Below are positions 1-6,183 of a stretch of DNA of 9,456 nt, piece after piece. The notes below the pieces were generated by a model. The model did no database searches and had not been told where the DNA came from. It worked only from the letters and a program-made list of their open reading frames with translations. The position numbers and the translations under genes were made by a program. The stretch spans positions 1-9,456 of the forward strand of contig UQMW01000059.1 of assembly GCA_900542275.1 (NCBI GenBank), given 5' to 3'. How positions within the stretch are numbered: position 1 is the first letter of the stretch; each line of letters opens with the position of its first letter. The stretch is from an uncultured Collinsella sp. GTDB taxonomy: Bacteria > Actinomycetota > Coriobacteriia > Coriobacteriales > Coriobacteriaceae.

Positions 1-741
1 CCGGAGCTGCGGGACGCGGTGGCGGAGATCTTCTCGCGCACGGCCAACGGGTGCGGCCACCGCCAGGTCGCCATGTGCCTGCGCGCCGAGCTGGGCGCGC
101 GCATAGCCGACAAGACCGTGCTCAAGATGATGCGGGAGATGGGGGTCCGCTGCGGCATCCGCCGCGAGACCGACTACCATAGGTACAATTCGTACAGGGG
201 CGTCGTGGGCGAGACGTTCGAGAACGTCATCGGGCGCGACTTCGCCGCCGACGGGCCGTGGCAGAAGATGGGCACCGACGTCACCGAGTTCAAGCAGCCC
301 TGGGGCAAGGCCTACTTCGCGCCGGTATACGACTTCGGCAGCAAGGAGATAGTCGCGCGGTCGACGTCGGCCAGCCCGGACATGGCGCAGCAGGCCGAGC
401 TGCTCGACCGGCTGCTGGCGAAGATGCCCGAGGGCGCGACGCCGGTGCTTCACAGCGACATGGGCTGGCAGTACCAGCACGCCGCATGGTGCGGGAGGCT
501 GAAGGAAGCCGGGATCGTCCAGAGCATGTCCAGAAAGGGCAACTGCATCGACAACGGCGCCACCGAGCAGGTCTTCGGCCACATGAAGGACGAGTTCTTC
601 TGGGGAAGGACATGGCCCGACTTCGAGTCCTTCAAGGCGGACCTGGACGCGTACGTCGCCCATTGGAACACGAGGCGAAGGCAGGTTAAACTGAAGGGGC
701 TGACCCCGGAGGAGTTCCGGAACCAGCCCCTTGCGGCGTAG
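1..741 (+). CDS. IS3-family transposase OrfB (DDE integrase core), 5'-truncated by window edge
   Basis: The frame is open from the first base, so the true start lies to the left. The GTG at 19 is only an in-frame codon, and residue numbers below count from it. Residues about 1-50 resemble the HTH_21 region of OrfB proteins (TANGCGHRQVA, then KTVLKMMREMGV). An rve-type integrase core follows, with the catalytic triad D87 (GTDVTEF), D147 (LHSDMGWQY) and E183 (DNGATEQVF). Exactly 35 residues separate D147 and E183, the DD(35)E spacing of the IS3 family. The C-terminal AHWNTRRRQVKLKGLTPEEFR matches the usual 'YN..R....L.G.TP..FR' ending. OrfB is normally made as an OrfAB fusion by -1 frameshifting and catalyses copy-out/paste-in transposition. 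No stop or frameshift is seen in the visible part, so it may be functional. Family call is firm; the subgroup is less certain. Confidence 0.93.
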   Translation, partial: PELRDAVAEIFSRTANGCGHRQVAMCLRAELGARIADKTVLKMMREMGVRCGIRRETDYHRYNSYRGVVGETFENVIGRDFAADGPWQKMGTDVTEFKQPWGKAYFAPVYDFGSKEIVARSTSASPDMAQQAELLDRLLAKMPEGATPVLHSDMGWQYQHAAWCGRLKEAGIVQSMSRKGNCIDNGATEQVFGHMKDEFFWGRTWPDFESFKADLDAYVAHWNTRRRQVKLKGLTPEEFRNQPLAA

Positions 742-752
742 TTCTTATTTAA

Positions 753-779
753 GCCGTCCAAGTTTTGGGGTGCAGTTCA
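753..779 (+). repeat. Right terminal inverted repeat of the IS3-family element
   Basis: A 27-nt sequence starts GCCGTCCAAG and ends GGGTGCAGTTCA, 11 nt after the transposase stop. It has the character of IS150-group ends, with TG at the outer left terminus and CA at the outer right. The matching left end is outside the window, so the assignment rests on resemblance and position. Confidence 0.65.
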
Positions 780-822
780 AGTTGGTCCTCCCCGCTGTCA
801 TTTATTCGGTAGTGTTGCAGGC
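780..822. other. Spacer between IS end and aroQ stop; no terminator seen
   Basis: These 43 nt separate the insertion sequence from the end of the aro operon. I see no stem-loop with a U-tract on the minus strand, so no intrinsic terminator for the operon is visible before the IS. Transcripts leaving aroQ could run into the IS antisense to its transposase gene. The native 3' flank of the operon may lie on the other side of the IS. Confidence 0.5.
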
Positions 823-1260
823 TTACTTTTCTAGATGCTTTTCCAGCAGCTCCAACGCGTGGGCGTAGCCTTGGAGGCCTTCGCCGGTGATGGTGGCGAA
901 GCAGGCCAGGCGGGCGTAGCTTACCTGGCGGAAGTCCTCGCGGGTCTCGACGGCGCTTATGTGGACCTCCACAGCCGGGATGGCGACGGCCTTGAGGGCA
1001 TCGAGGATCGCGACGCTCGTGTGCGTGTAAGCCGCCGGGTTGATGACGATGCCGTCGACCTTGCCGTAGGCTTCCTGGATCTTGTCGACGATGCTGCCCT
1101 CGTGGTTAGACTGGAAGACTTCGACCTCGTCGAAGCCCTGTGAGGCGCCCGCTTCCTGGCAAATCTGCACTAAGCGGTCGTAGTTGTCGCTGCCATAGAT
1201 ACCTGGTTCGCGAATGCCGAGCATGTTGAGGTTGGGGCCGTTGATGACGAGTGCTTTCAT
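823..1260 (-). CDS. aroQ: 3-dehydroquinate dehydratase, type II
   Basis: A 145-residue cytoplasmic enzyme that removes water from 3-dehydroquinate to give 3-dehydroshikimate, the third shikimate-pathway step. Type II enzymes are normally about 145-150 residues and form dodecamers. The N-terminus NGPNLNMLGIREPGIYG carries the catalytic Arg17 and Tyr22. SNHEG is at 51-55, and INPAAYTH supplies Asn74 and His80. VEVHIS gives His100, and REDFR supplies Arg111. GEGLQGY closes the fold. Position 103, usually Asn in 'HxSN', is Ala here. The ATG at 1260 was chosen because the family starts at M-K-x-L-V-I-N-G-P-N and an AAAGGAAG ribosome site lies 5 nt upstream; an upstream in-frame extension to 1455 would run through the palindrome and into aroEK. 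It is the last gene of the operon and is separated from aroEK by a hairpin, so its expression may differ from the others. It shares no fold with type I (aroD) enzymes. Confidence 0.97.
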   Translation of the reverse strand: MKALVINGPNLNMLGIREPGIYGSDNYDRLVQICQEAGASQGFDEVEVFQSNHEGSIVDKIQEAYGKVDGIVINPAAYTHTSVAILDALKAVAIPAVEVHISAVETREDFRQVSYARLACFATITGEGLQGYAHALELLEKHLEK

Positions 1261-1265
1261 GGTTG

Positions 1266-1273
1266 CTTCCTTT
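1266..1273 (-). promoter_or_regulatory. Ribosome binding site of aroQ
   Basis: AAAGGAAG on the minus strand, 5 nt before the ATG at 1260. It supports this start over any upstream in-frame codon. The site lies 8 nt beyond the 1282-1322 palindrome, so it is not buried in that hairpin. Confidence 0.75.
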
Positions 1274-1281
1274 GCGATTGG

Positions 1282-1322
1282 AAAACCACCACAAAGGTGC
1301 CTGTCCCCTTTGTGGTGGTTTT
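1282..1322 (-). repeat. Perfect 16-bp palindrome; REP-like element or intercistronic terminator
   Basis: The arms at 1282-1297 and 1307-1322 are exact reverse complements (AAAACCACCACAAAGG on the plus strand), with a 9-nt loop. On the mRNA the hairpin starts 2 nt after the aroEK stop codon and ends in UUUU, while its 5' arm begins AAAA. That symmetry would suit a weak bidirectional intrinsic terminator. The minus-strand core GGGGACAGGCACC recalls, from memory, dispersed intergenic palindromes in some bacteria that are linked to REP-associated Y1 transposases; no second copy exists in this window. It could lower aroQ expression, stabilise the upstream message, or be a neutral repeat. Confidence 0.7.
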
Positions 1323-1324
1323 GG

Positions 1325-2575
1325 TTAGAGAGCGGGTGGGAGGGTGTCGAGGAGGGCTTGGGCGGTATTGGCGGCGCAGTCGCGCGAGTCGATGATGTAG
1401 TCGGCCCAGGCGCGGTAGCGCGGCATGCGCTGTTCCGCCAGCTTATCGATGCCATCGCGGGCGGTGATGGGGCGGCCCTTGTGGGCGAGCTCCTCGAGCT
1501 TGCGGTTGAGCATCACGATCTGGCTGTTCTGGTGCAGCAGCGGATAGTTTTCGTCGCGCGTGACCACGCCGCCGCCCGTGGAAAGCACCAGGCCACTACG
1601 CTTGGAGATGTCGGCCAGCGCCGCCGTTTCCTGCTCGCGGAAGGCCGCCTCGCCGCGCTCGACGATATAGTCGGCGCAGGGCATCCCCAGGCGCTCCTCG
1701 AGGGCGCGGTCCAGATCGATGTGCTCGCGACCCGTGAGCAGGGCGATCTGCTCGCCCACGCGGGTTTTGCCCGAACCCGGCATGCCGATCAGCGCGATGT
1801 TCTGTTCGCGGCGTGACAAGTGCTCCGTTACGTCCAGGATGCGCTTGCGTTGGGTGACTTGGCCGGTATAGCGCTCGACGGCCTGTGCCGCTTGGGCCAC
1901 GAGCATCAGTAGGCCACCGATGCAGGGGATACCGCGGCGCTCGGCCTCGAGCATGAGTCCCGTGCGGGCGGGGTTGTAGACAATGTCGATAACGCCTTCG
2001 AGCGCATCGAGTCCTTCGAGCGTGCAAGGCGCGTCGGGGCAGTGGGGGAACATGCTGGCAGGCGTGCAGTTGACGAGCAGGGCGGCGTCGGACTGCTGCG
2101 CGATGTTGCCGTAGTTGACCTCGCTCGTGCGGCCCACGGGCACGACTGCGGCGCCCAGATCGCCGAGCACCATGCTTGCCGTGGTGCCGGCACCACCGGT
2201 GGCACCAAGCACGAGGACCTTCTTGCCGGCAACTTCAACGCCCAGCTCCTCGACCAGACACTGGAAACCGAAGTAGTCGGTGTTGTCGCCGCGCAGGCGG
2301 CCGTCGGGCAGGCGCGTGATGGTGTTAACGTTTCCCATGCGCTCGGCCAGCGGGCTCAGCTCGTCCAGGTATTCCATGACGGCGCGCTTGTAGGGGATGG
2401 TCACGTTGGTGCCCTCCCATTCGTCACCCGTCATAAAAGCCTGGAGGTCCTCGGGCTCGCGCTCAAAACGCACATACTCTAGCCCCGCGAGCTCCTTGTA
2501 GATGGTCGGGGTGTAGCTGTGGCCCAGCACGCGGCCCAGCACGCCGTAGGGGCGGGTTGCGGCGACATCGGTCAT
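1325..2575 (-). CDS. aroE-aroK: Fused shikimate dehydrogenase - shikimate kinase (AroE-AroK)
   Basis: A 416-residue cytoplasmic fusion of two pathway steps: NADPH reduction of 3-dehydroshikimate to shikimate, then ATP-dependent 3-phosphorylation. AroE (about 1-238) shows the substrate motif LGHSYTP (18-23), catalytic Lys63 in NVTIPYK and Asp100 in GDNTD. The nucleotide loop LGATGGAG (123-130) is followed by GRT (148-150) for the NADP phosphate, and Gln228 lies in LLMLVAQA. After a linker of about 20 residues, the kinase (about 259-416) shows the Walker A loop GMPGSGKT (264-271), D287-x-D289, Arg313 in FREQE, GGG (334-336), lid Arg368 (KGRP) and Arg383. AroE is a little shorter than usual. There is no stop or frameshift between domains. 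The ATG directly follows the pheA TAG (TAGATG), and its GGAGGT ribosome site (2583-2588) lies in the end of pheA, so translation is probably coupled. In HSYTP, the second Ser usual in 'HSxSP' is Thr. Confidence 0.96.
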   Translation of the reverse strand: MTDVAATRPYGVLGRVLGHSYTPTIYKELAGLEYVRFEREPEDLQAFMTGDEWEGTNVTIPYKRAVMEYLDELSPLAERMGNVNTITRLPDGRLRGDNTDYFGFQCLVEELGVEVAGKKVLVLGATGGAGTTASMVLGDLGAAVVPVGRTSEVNYGNIAQQSDAALLVNCTPASMFPHCPDAPCTLEGLDALEGVIDIVYNPARTGLMLEAERRGIPCIGGLLMLVAQAAQAVERYTGQVTQRKRILDVTEHLSRREQNIALIGMPGSGKTRVGEQIALLTGREHIDLDRALEERLGMPCADYIVERGEAAFREQETAALADISKRSGLVLSTGGGVVTRDENYPLLHQNSQIVMLNRKLEELAHKGRPITARDGIDKLAEQRMPRYRAWADYIIDSRDCAANTAQALLDTLPPAL

Positions 2576-3721
2576 CTAGAGCACCTCCGTGTAGCTGCCA
2601 AAGTAGGTGAAGCTCTCGCACACGTCATCGATGGAGTCGAGCAAGTCGTCGAGGGCCTTGCTACCAAAGGGGCAGTCCAGGTCAAAGTAGAACATAAACT
2701 CAAAGTCATGCCCGGGGATGGGACGGCTCTCGAGCTTGATGAGGTTGATATTGAGCGCATAGAAACGCTCGAGTACGCGATAGAGTGCGCCCGGCTCGTT
2801 GGCCGTGGTAATCATGAGCGAGGTGCGGTTGGCGCCGGGGTAGACGCGTGGCTCGCGGCTGATGACGACAAAGCGCGTGTAGTTGTTGTCCGAGTCCTGG
2901 ATGTTGGGCTCCAGTACCTCCAGGCCGTAGAGTGCCGCGCAGCTGCGCGATGCGATGGCGGCAACATCGGTGCGCTCGGAGCTGGCGACCATCTCGGCCG
3001 ACATGGCCGTGTTGGGGTACTTGGTGGCGTGCAGGTCGTGCGCCTCGATAAATCCGGCGCATTGAGCAATGGCCTGGCCGTGGCTGTAGACCTCGTGCAC
3101 GTCCGCAAGCTTGGTGCCGGGCTTGACGAGCAGGTTGTGGTCGATTTTGAGGCGAAGCGAGCGCACGATGTGGAAGTCGAACTGGGCGAGCAGGTCGTAG
3201 ACGGCGTTGACCGAGCCGGCGGTGGAGTTCTCGATGGGCAGCACGCCAAACTCGCAGAAGCCGTCGCGCACGGCACACATGACGCCCTCGAAGGTCTCGA
3301 AAAACGCGATGTCGGGCACGTCGAAGAGCTTGCACGCGGCGATTTGGCTGTAAGCGCCCTCGACGCCCTGGCAGGCGACGGTGGCCGTTTGAGGGAAGGG
3401 CGTGTCGGAGGCTGCAGCCGTGGCGTGGGCCTTTTGCGAGACGGTGATGCCCTTGAGCTCGTTGATGTAGCGCTGCTGCTCGGCCTTGCTCATGCTCATG
3501 AGGAGACGGAACAGGGTGATGGTCTGCGCCTCGTAGCGCTCGGGCGCGCGGCTGGCGAGGTTGTTGAGCTTGGAGCGCTCACGGGCGGGGTCGAAGACGG
3601 CCTTGCCCATCTCGATTTTTGACTTGGCGACCTCGGTGGCAATGTCCATGCGCTCGACAAAGCTGTTGAGGAGCGTGGTGTCGATGCCATCGATGGCCTG
3701 GCGGATGTCAGCAAGGTCCAT
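2576..3721 (-). CDS. pheA: Bifunctional chorismate mutase - prephenate dehydratase with ACT domain (P-protein)
   Basis: A 381-residue enzyme converting chorismate to prephenate and then to phenylpyruvate. The AroQ-class mutase domain (about 1-95) keeps all residues that match the E. coli active site: Arg7, Arg24, Lys35, Asp44, Arg47, Glu48 and Gln82. The dehydratase domain has QGVEGAYSQ, VLPIENSTAGSVNAVYDLL, YSHGQAIAQC and the NNYTRFVV motif holding the key Thr-Arg-Phe. The C-terminal ACT domain carries the EPGAL and LESRP signatures that bind phenylalanine in relatives, so feedback inhibition by Phe is expected. The start at 3721 was chosen over an in-frame ATG at 3808: the mutase helix begins there (MDLADIRQAIDGID) and AAAGGGG lies 5 nt upstream, whereas the longer form would overlap aroC and add a low-complexity tail. 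The dehydratase glycine motif is QGVEG, not the GPKG of E. coli. Confidence 0.97.
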   Translation of the reverse strand: MDLADIRQAIDGIDTTLLNSFVERMDIATEVAKSKIEMGKAVFDPARERSKLNNLASRAPERYEAQTITLFRLLMSMSKAEQQRYINELKGITVSQKAHATAAASDTPFPQTATVACQGVEGAYSQIAACKLFDVPDIAFFETFEGVMCAVRDGFCEFGVLPIENSTAGSVNAVYDLLAQFDFHIVRSLRLKIDHNLLVKPGTKLADVHEVYSHGQAIAQCAGFIEAHDLHATKYPNTAMSAEMVASSERTDVAAIASRSCAALYGLEVLEPNIQDSDNNYTRFVVISREPRVYPGANRTSLMITTANEPGALYRVLERFYALNINLIKLESRPIPGHDFEFMFYFDLDCPFGSKALDDLLDSIDDVCESFTYFGSYTEVL

Positions 3722-3726
3722 GGAGA

Positions 3727-3733
3727 CCCCTTT
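3727..3733 (-). promoter_or_regulatory. Ribosome binding site of pheA
   Basis: AAAGGGG on the minus strand, 5 nt before the ATG at 3721. It decides the start of pheA against the longer in-frame form beginning at 3808. Confidence 0.7.
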
Positions 3734-3764
3734 CACGTGTCGGGGGATGTTGAGGGGTGGGTAG

Positions 3765-4862
3765 TTAGCGCTGGGCGGCGTCTTCGAGGAGGGCGTCCCA
3801 GATGGCAAGGGCGGCGGCTGCCTCGGCTACGGGGACAGCTCGGGGGACGATGCAGGGATCGTGGCGGCCGTGGACCGAGAGCTCGGCATTTTCCATAGCG
3901 TCCATGTCCACCGTCTGCTGCTCGCGGCCAATGGAGGGCGTCGGCTTTACGGCCATGCGCCACATGACGGGCGCGCCGGTCGAAATACCGCCCAGGATGC
4001 CGCCGGCGTTGTTGGACTCGACCTCGATCTCGCCGGTCTCGGCATCGATGCGATACGGATCATTGTTCTCGCTGCCGCGCATGGCGGCCACGGCAAAGCC
4101 CATGCCAAACTCCACGCCCTTTACGGCGGGAATGCCAAACGCGATTTGCGCGATGCGGTTCTCGATGCCGTCGAAGATGGGGTCGCCGATGCCCGCGGGA
4201 AGCCCGTAAATGCCGCACTCCACGATGCCGCCGATGCTGTCGAGTTCGTCGCGCGCGGCTAGGATCTCCTCGCGCATGCGGCCGGCTGCGGCGGCGTCAA
4301 TGCAAGGAAGATCGTTCGTTAGGATCGCCTTACGGTCGGCCTCGCGATAGACCATGTCGTCCATCGGCAGGTCGGAGATGCCGCCGATCTGCGCGACGTG
4401 CGCCATCACGTTAATGCCGCGGGCCTCGAGTGCCTGCAGCGCAATGCCGCCGGCAATGCACAGGGGTGCCGTTAGGCGGCCGGAGAAATGCCCACCGCCG
4501 GCGACGTCGTGCATGTTGTGATACTTCACGCGCGCAGGGAAGTCCGCATGTCCCGGACGGGGCTTGCGGCGCAGCTCAGAGTAATCCTTGGAGCGCGTGT
4601 TGGTGTTCTCGATAATCGCGGCTATAGGTGCGCCAGTGGTGTGCCCATCGACCACGCCGGCAATGATATGCGCGGCATCGGCCTCGCGGCGCTTGGTCGC
4701 GGTCTCGTCGCGGCCGGGGGCGCGACGGTTCAAAAAGGCCTGCAGCTGCTCCTGATCAACGGCAATGCTCGCCGGGACGCCATCGAGCGAGCAACCGATG
4801 GCGGGGGAGTGCGACTGGCCGAAGATGCTTAAGTGCAAGACGTTGCCAAAGGTCGAGGACAT
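3765..4862 (-). CDS. aroC: Chorismate synthase
   Basis: A 365-residue FMN-dependent enzyme that eliminates phosphate from 5-enolpyruvylshikimate-3-phosphate to form chorismate, the branch point of aromatic synthesis. Length fits the family (about 350-390). The first signature is FGQSHSPAIG (14-23), with catalytic His18. RPGHADF (102-108) holds the second catalytic His105. GGGHFSGRLTAPL is at 122-134, VESNNAGGILGGISTG at 281-296, and GRHDPCIVPRAVPV (332-345) contains the conserved Asp335. The HFSGRLTAPL form differs from E. coli (RSSARETA) and, as I recall, resembles clostridial-type enzymes. Reduced FMN must come from another protein, since no flavin reductase is encoded here. The start follows the aroA stop by 1 nt and is served by a strong ribosome site inside aroA. 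A 43-nt gap separates it from pheA. Confidence 0.97.
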   Translation of the reverse strand: MSSTFGNVLHLSIFGQSHSPAIGCSLDGVPASIAVDQEQLQAFLNRRAPGRDETATKRREADAAHIIAGVVDGHTTGAPIAAIIENTNTRSKDYSELRRKPRPGHADFPARVKYHNMHDVAGGGHFSGRLTAPLCIAGGIALQALEARGINVMAHVAQIGGISDLPMDDMVYREADRKAILTNDLPCIDAAAAGRMREEILAARDELDSIGGIVECGIYGLPAGIGDPIFDGIENRIAQIAFGIPAVKGVEFGMGFAVAAMRGSENNDPYRIDAETGEIEVESNNAGGILGGISTGAPVMWRMAVKPTPSIGREQQTVDMDAMENAELSVHGRHDPCIVPRAVPVAEAAAALAIWDALLEDAAQR

Positions 4863-4863
4863 G

Positions 4864-6183
4864 CTATTCCTCCTCGAGCGTGACCTTGCCGCCCAGCAGA
4901 CGGTAGTGGTCGAAGAAATCGGGATAGGACTTGTTGACGGCCTCGGCGCCGTGGATCACGACCTCGCCGGTGGCGCGGCTCGCGGCGATAGCGGCCATCA
5001 TGGCGATGCGATGGTCGTTGTGCGAATCGACCTCGCCGCCGGTGAAGGCATCGACGCCCTTGATGATGAGGTCATCGCCGGCAATGCGCACCTGCGCGCC
5101 CAGCGCGGTGAGCTCGCGGGTGGTCGTGACCAGGCGGTCGGATTCCTTGATGCGCAGACGGGCGCAATCGCGGATAAAGGTGCGGCCCTGCGCCAGCGAG
5201 GCTACGGCCGAGATGACGGGCACCAGGTCGGGAATGTCGTGGGCGCTCATCTCAAAGCCGGCGAGCTTGTCGGACTGCACGGTGGCGGCGTTGGTGGAGC
5301 GCACGATGCGAGCGCCAAAGCGCGAAAGCGCGGCGAGCACGTTTCGGTCGCCCTGCGCGGAGCTCAGGGATACGCCCTCGACGGTGATTGGGTCGGTGCC
5401 GATGGCACCGGCGCACAGCCAAAAGGCGGCGTTGGACCAGTCGCCCTCGACGGCTACGCTGCCGGGCGTGCGGTACGAGCCACTGTTCACGCGGAAGTTC
5501 GTGACCTCGGGCTGGCCGTCCTTGGCCGGAATGCGCTCGACGTTGACCTCGACGCCAAAGGCCTTCATGGCCTGGATCGTCAGGTTGATGTAGGGGCGGC
5601 TCTCGATGAGGCCGGTTACCTGCACGCAGGAGGGCTGGGCCAGCAGCGGGGCTGCCAGCAGCAGGCCGGAGATATACTGCGAGCTCACGTTGCCCGGAAG
5701 CACAAAAGTGCCCGGGCGCATGCGTCCGCTCGTCTTGAGCGGAAAACCGCCCAGACCCTGCAGGTCGCAGCCGGCGGCGATGATCTCGTCCGAGAGCGGG
5801 GAGAGTGGGCGGGTGCCCAGGCGGCCCTGGCCTACGAAGGTGGCATCCGCACCCAGCGCGCAGGCGACAGGCAGCATAAAGCGCAGCGTGGAGCCGCTTT
5901 CACCGCAGTCAAGCGTGCCGCCGGCAAGGGCTTTGAGCAGGCCAAACTCAACACTCTTCATGGTGGGGTGGACCTGGAAGCCGTCCTCGACGGTCTCGAT
6001 GCGGGCGCCCAGGGCCGTAAGGCAACGCACCGTAGCCTCGATGTCGGCGCAGGTGGTGTTGCAGGCGACGTGCGTCTCGCCGTTGGCAAGCGCGGCGCAG
6101 ATGATGAGGCGGTGCGCCATCGACTTGGACGCGATGGCGGGAACGGTGCCCTTGAGCGGGGACGGGGTGATGCGGGCTAGCAT
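4864..6183 (-). CDS. aroA: 5-enolpyruvylshikimate-3-phosphate (EPSP) synthase
   Basis: A 439-residue enzyme that transfers enolpyruvyl from PEP to shikimate-3-phosphate; length is normal. Visible active-site elements are Lys20-Ser21 and Arg25 (IASKSMAHR), the PEP/glyphosate loop CGESGSTLRFMLP (93-105), and SSQYISG (167-173) for shikimate phosphate. HDIPDLVPV (315-323) carries the conserved Asp, KESDRL contains Glu347 and Arg350, NDHRIAMM has Arg392, and NKSYPDFF has Lys418. Aligned by eye to E. coli, Thr97 is Ser98 and Pro101 is Phe102 here. The start overlaps the aroB stop by 7 nt (ATGCTAG), with AAGGGAG at 6194-6200 as ribosome site. Its last codons (Glu-Glu-Glu) double as the ribosome site of aroC. 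This is the target class of glyphosate, but sensitivity cannot be read from sequence alone. Confidence 0.97.
   Translation of the reverse strand: MLARITPSPLKGTVPAIASKSMAHRLIICAALANGETHVACNTTCADIEATVRCLTALGARIETVEDGFQVHPTMKSVEFGLLKALAGGTLDCGESGSTLRFMLPVACALGADATFVGQGRLGTRPLSPLSDEIIAAGCDLQGLGGFPLKTSGRMRPGTFVLPGNVSSQYISGLLLAAPLLAQPSCVQVTGLIESRPYINLTIQAMKAFGVEVNVERIPAKDGQPEVTNFRVNSGSYRTPGSVAVEGDWSNAAFWLCAGAIGTDPITVEGVSLSSAQGDRNVLAALSRFGARIVRSTNAATVQSDKLAGFEMSAHDIPDLVPVISAVASLAQGRTFIRDCARLRIKESDRLVTTTRELTALGAQVRIAGDDLIIKGVDAFTGGEVDSHNDHRIAMMAAIAASRATGEVVIHGAEAVNKSYPDFFDHYRLLGGKVTLEEE
4868..4875 (-). promoter_or_regulatory. Ribosome binding site of aroC inside the aroA C-terminal codons
   Basis: GAGGAGGA on the minus strand, 5 nt before the aroC ATG. 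It is the strongest Shine-Dalgarno match in the operon and is formed by the codons for the C-terminal Glu run of AroA. Confidence 0.75.

Larger units (their letters stand above)
1..779 (+). mobile_element. IS3-family insertion sequence (IS150-like group), right-hand part
   Basis: This is the 3' portion of an IS3-family element. It contains the DDE transposase reading frame (to 741), a short spacer and an end sequence of the type seen at IS3-family termini, finishing in ...GCAGTTCA at about 779. The upstream orfA, the programmed frameshift region and the left inverted repeat lie outside the window. Completeness and target-site duplication therefore cannot be judged; if a 3-bp duplication exists, its right copy would begin near 780. 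The element lies 43 nt beyond the aroQ stop codon and is transcribed towards it. Confidence 0.85.

Noticed and set aside
450..761. A 103-codon minus-strand frame across the IS end
   Set aside because: It is antisense to the transposase catalytic core and has no recognisable motif.
1261..1455. Upstream extension of aroQ to a 210-residue protein
   Set aside because: The extra residues come from antiparallel reading of the palindrome and the aroEK end in another frame. The family starts at the ATG at 1260, which has a ribosome site.
2519..3622. A 367-codon open frame on the plus strand
   Set aside because: It is antisense to pheA, has repetitive Ala/Val/Asp/Gly content and shows no sign of coding selection.
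3722..3808. Longer pheA start overlapping aroC
   Set aside because: It adds a low-complexity Pro/Ser tail outside the chorismate mutase domain, while the ATG at 3721 has a good ribosome site.
4765..6180. A 471-codon open frame on the plus strand
   Set aside because: It is antisense to aroA and shows the same GC-driven composition with no recognisable motif.
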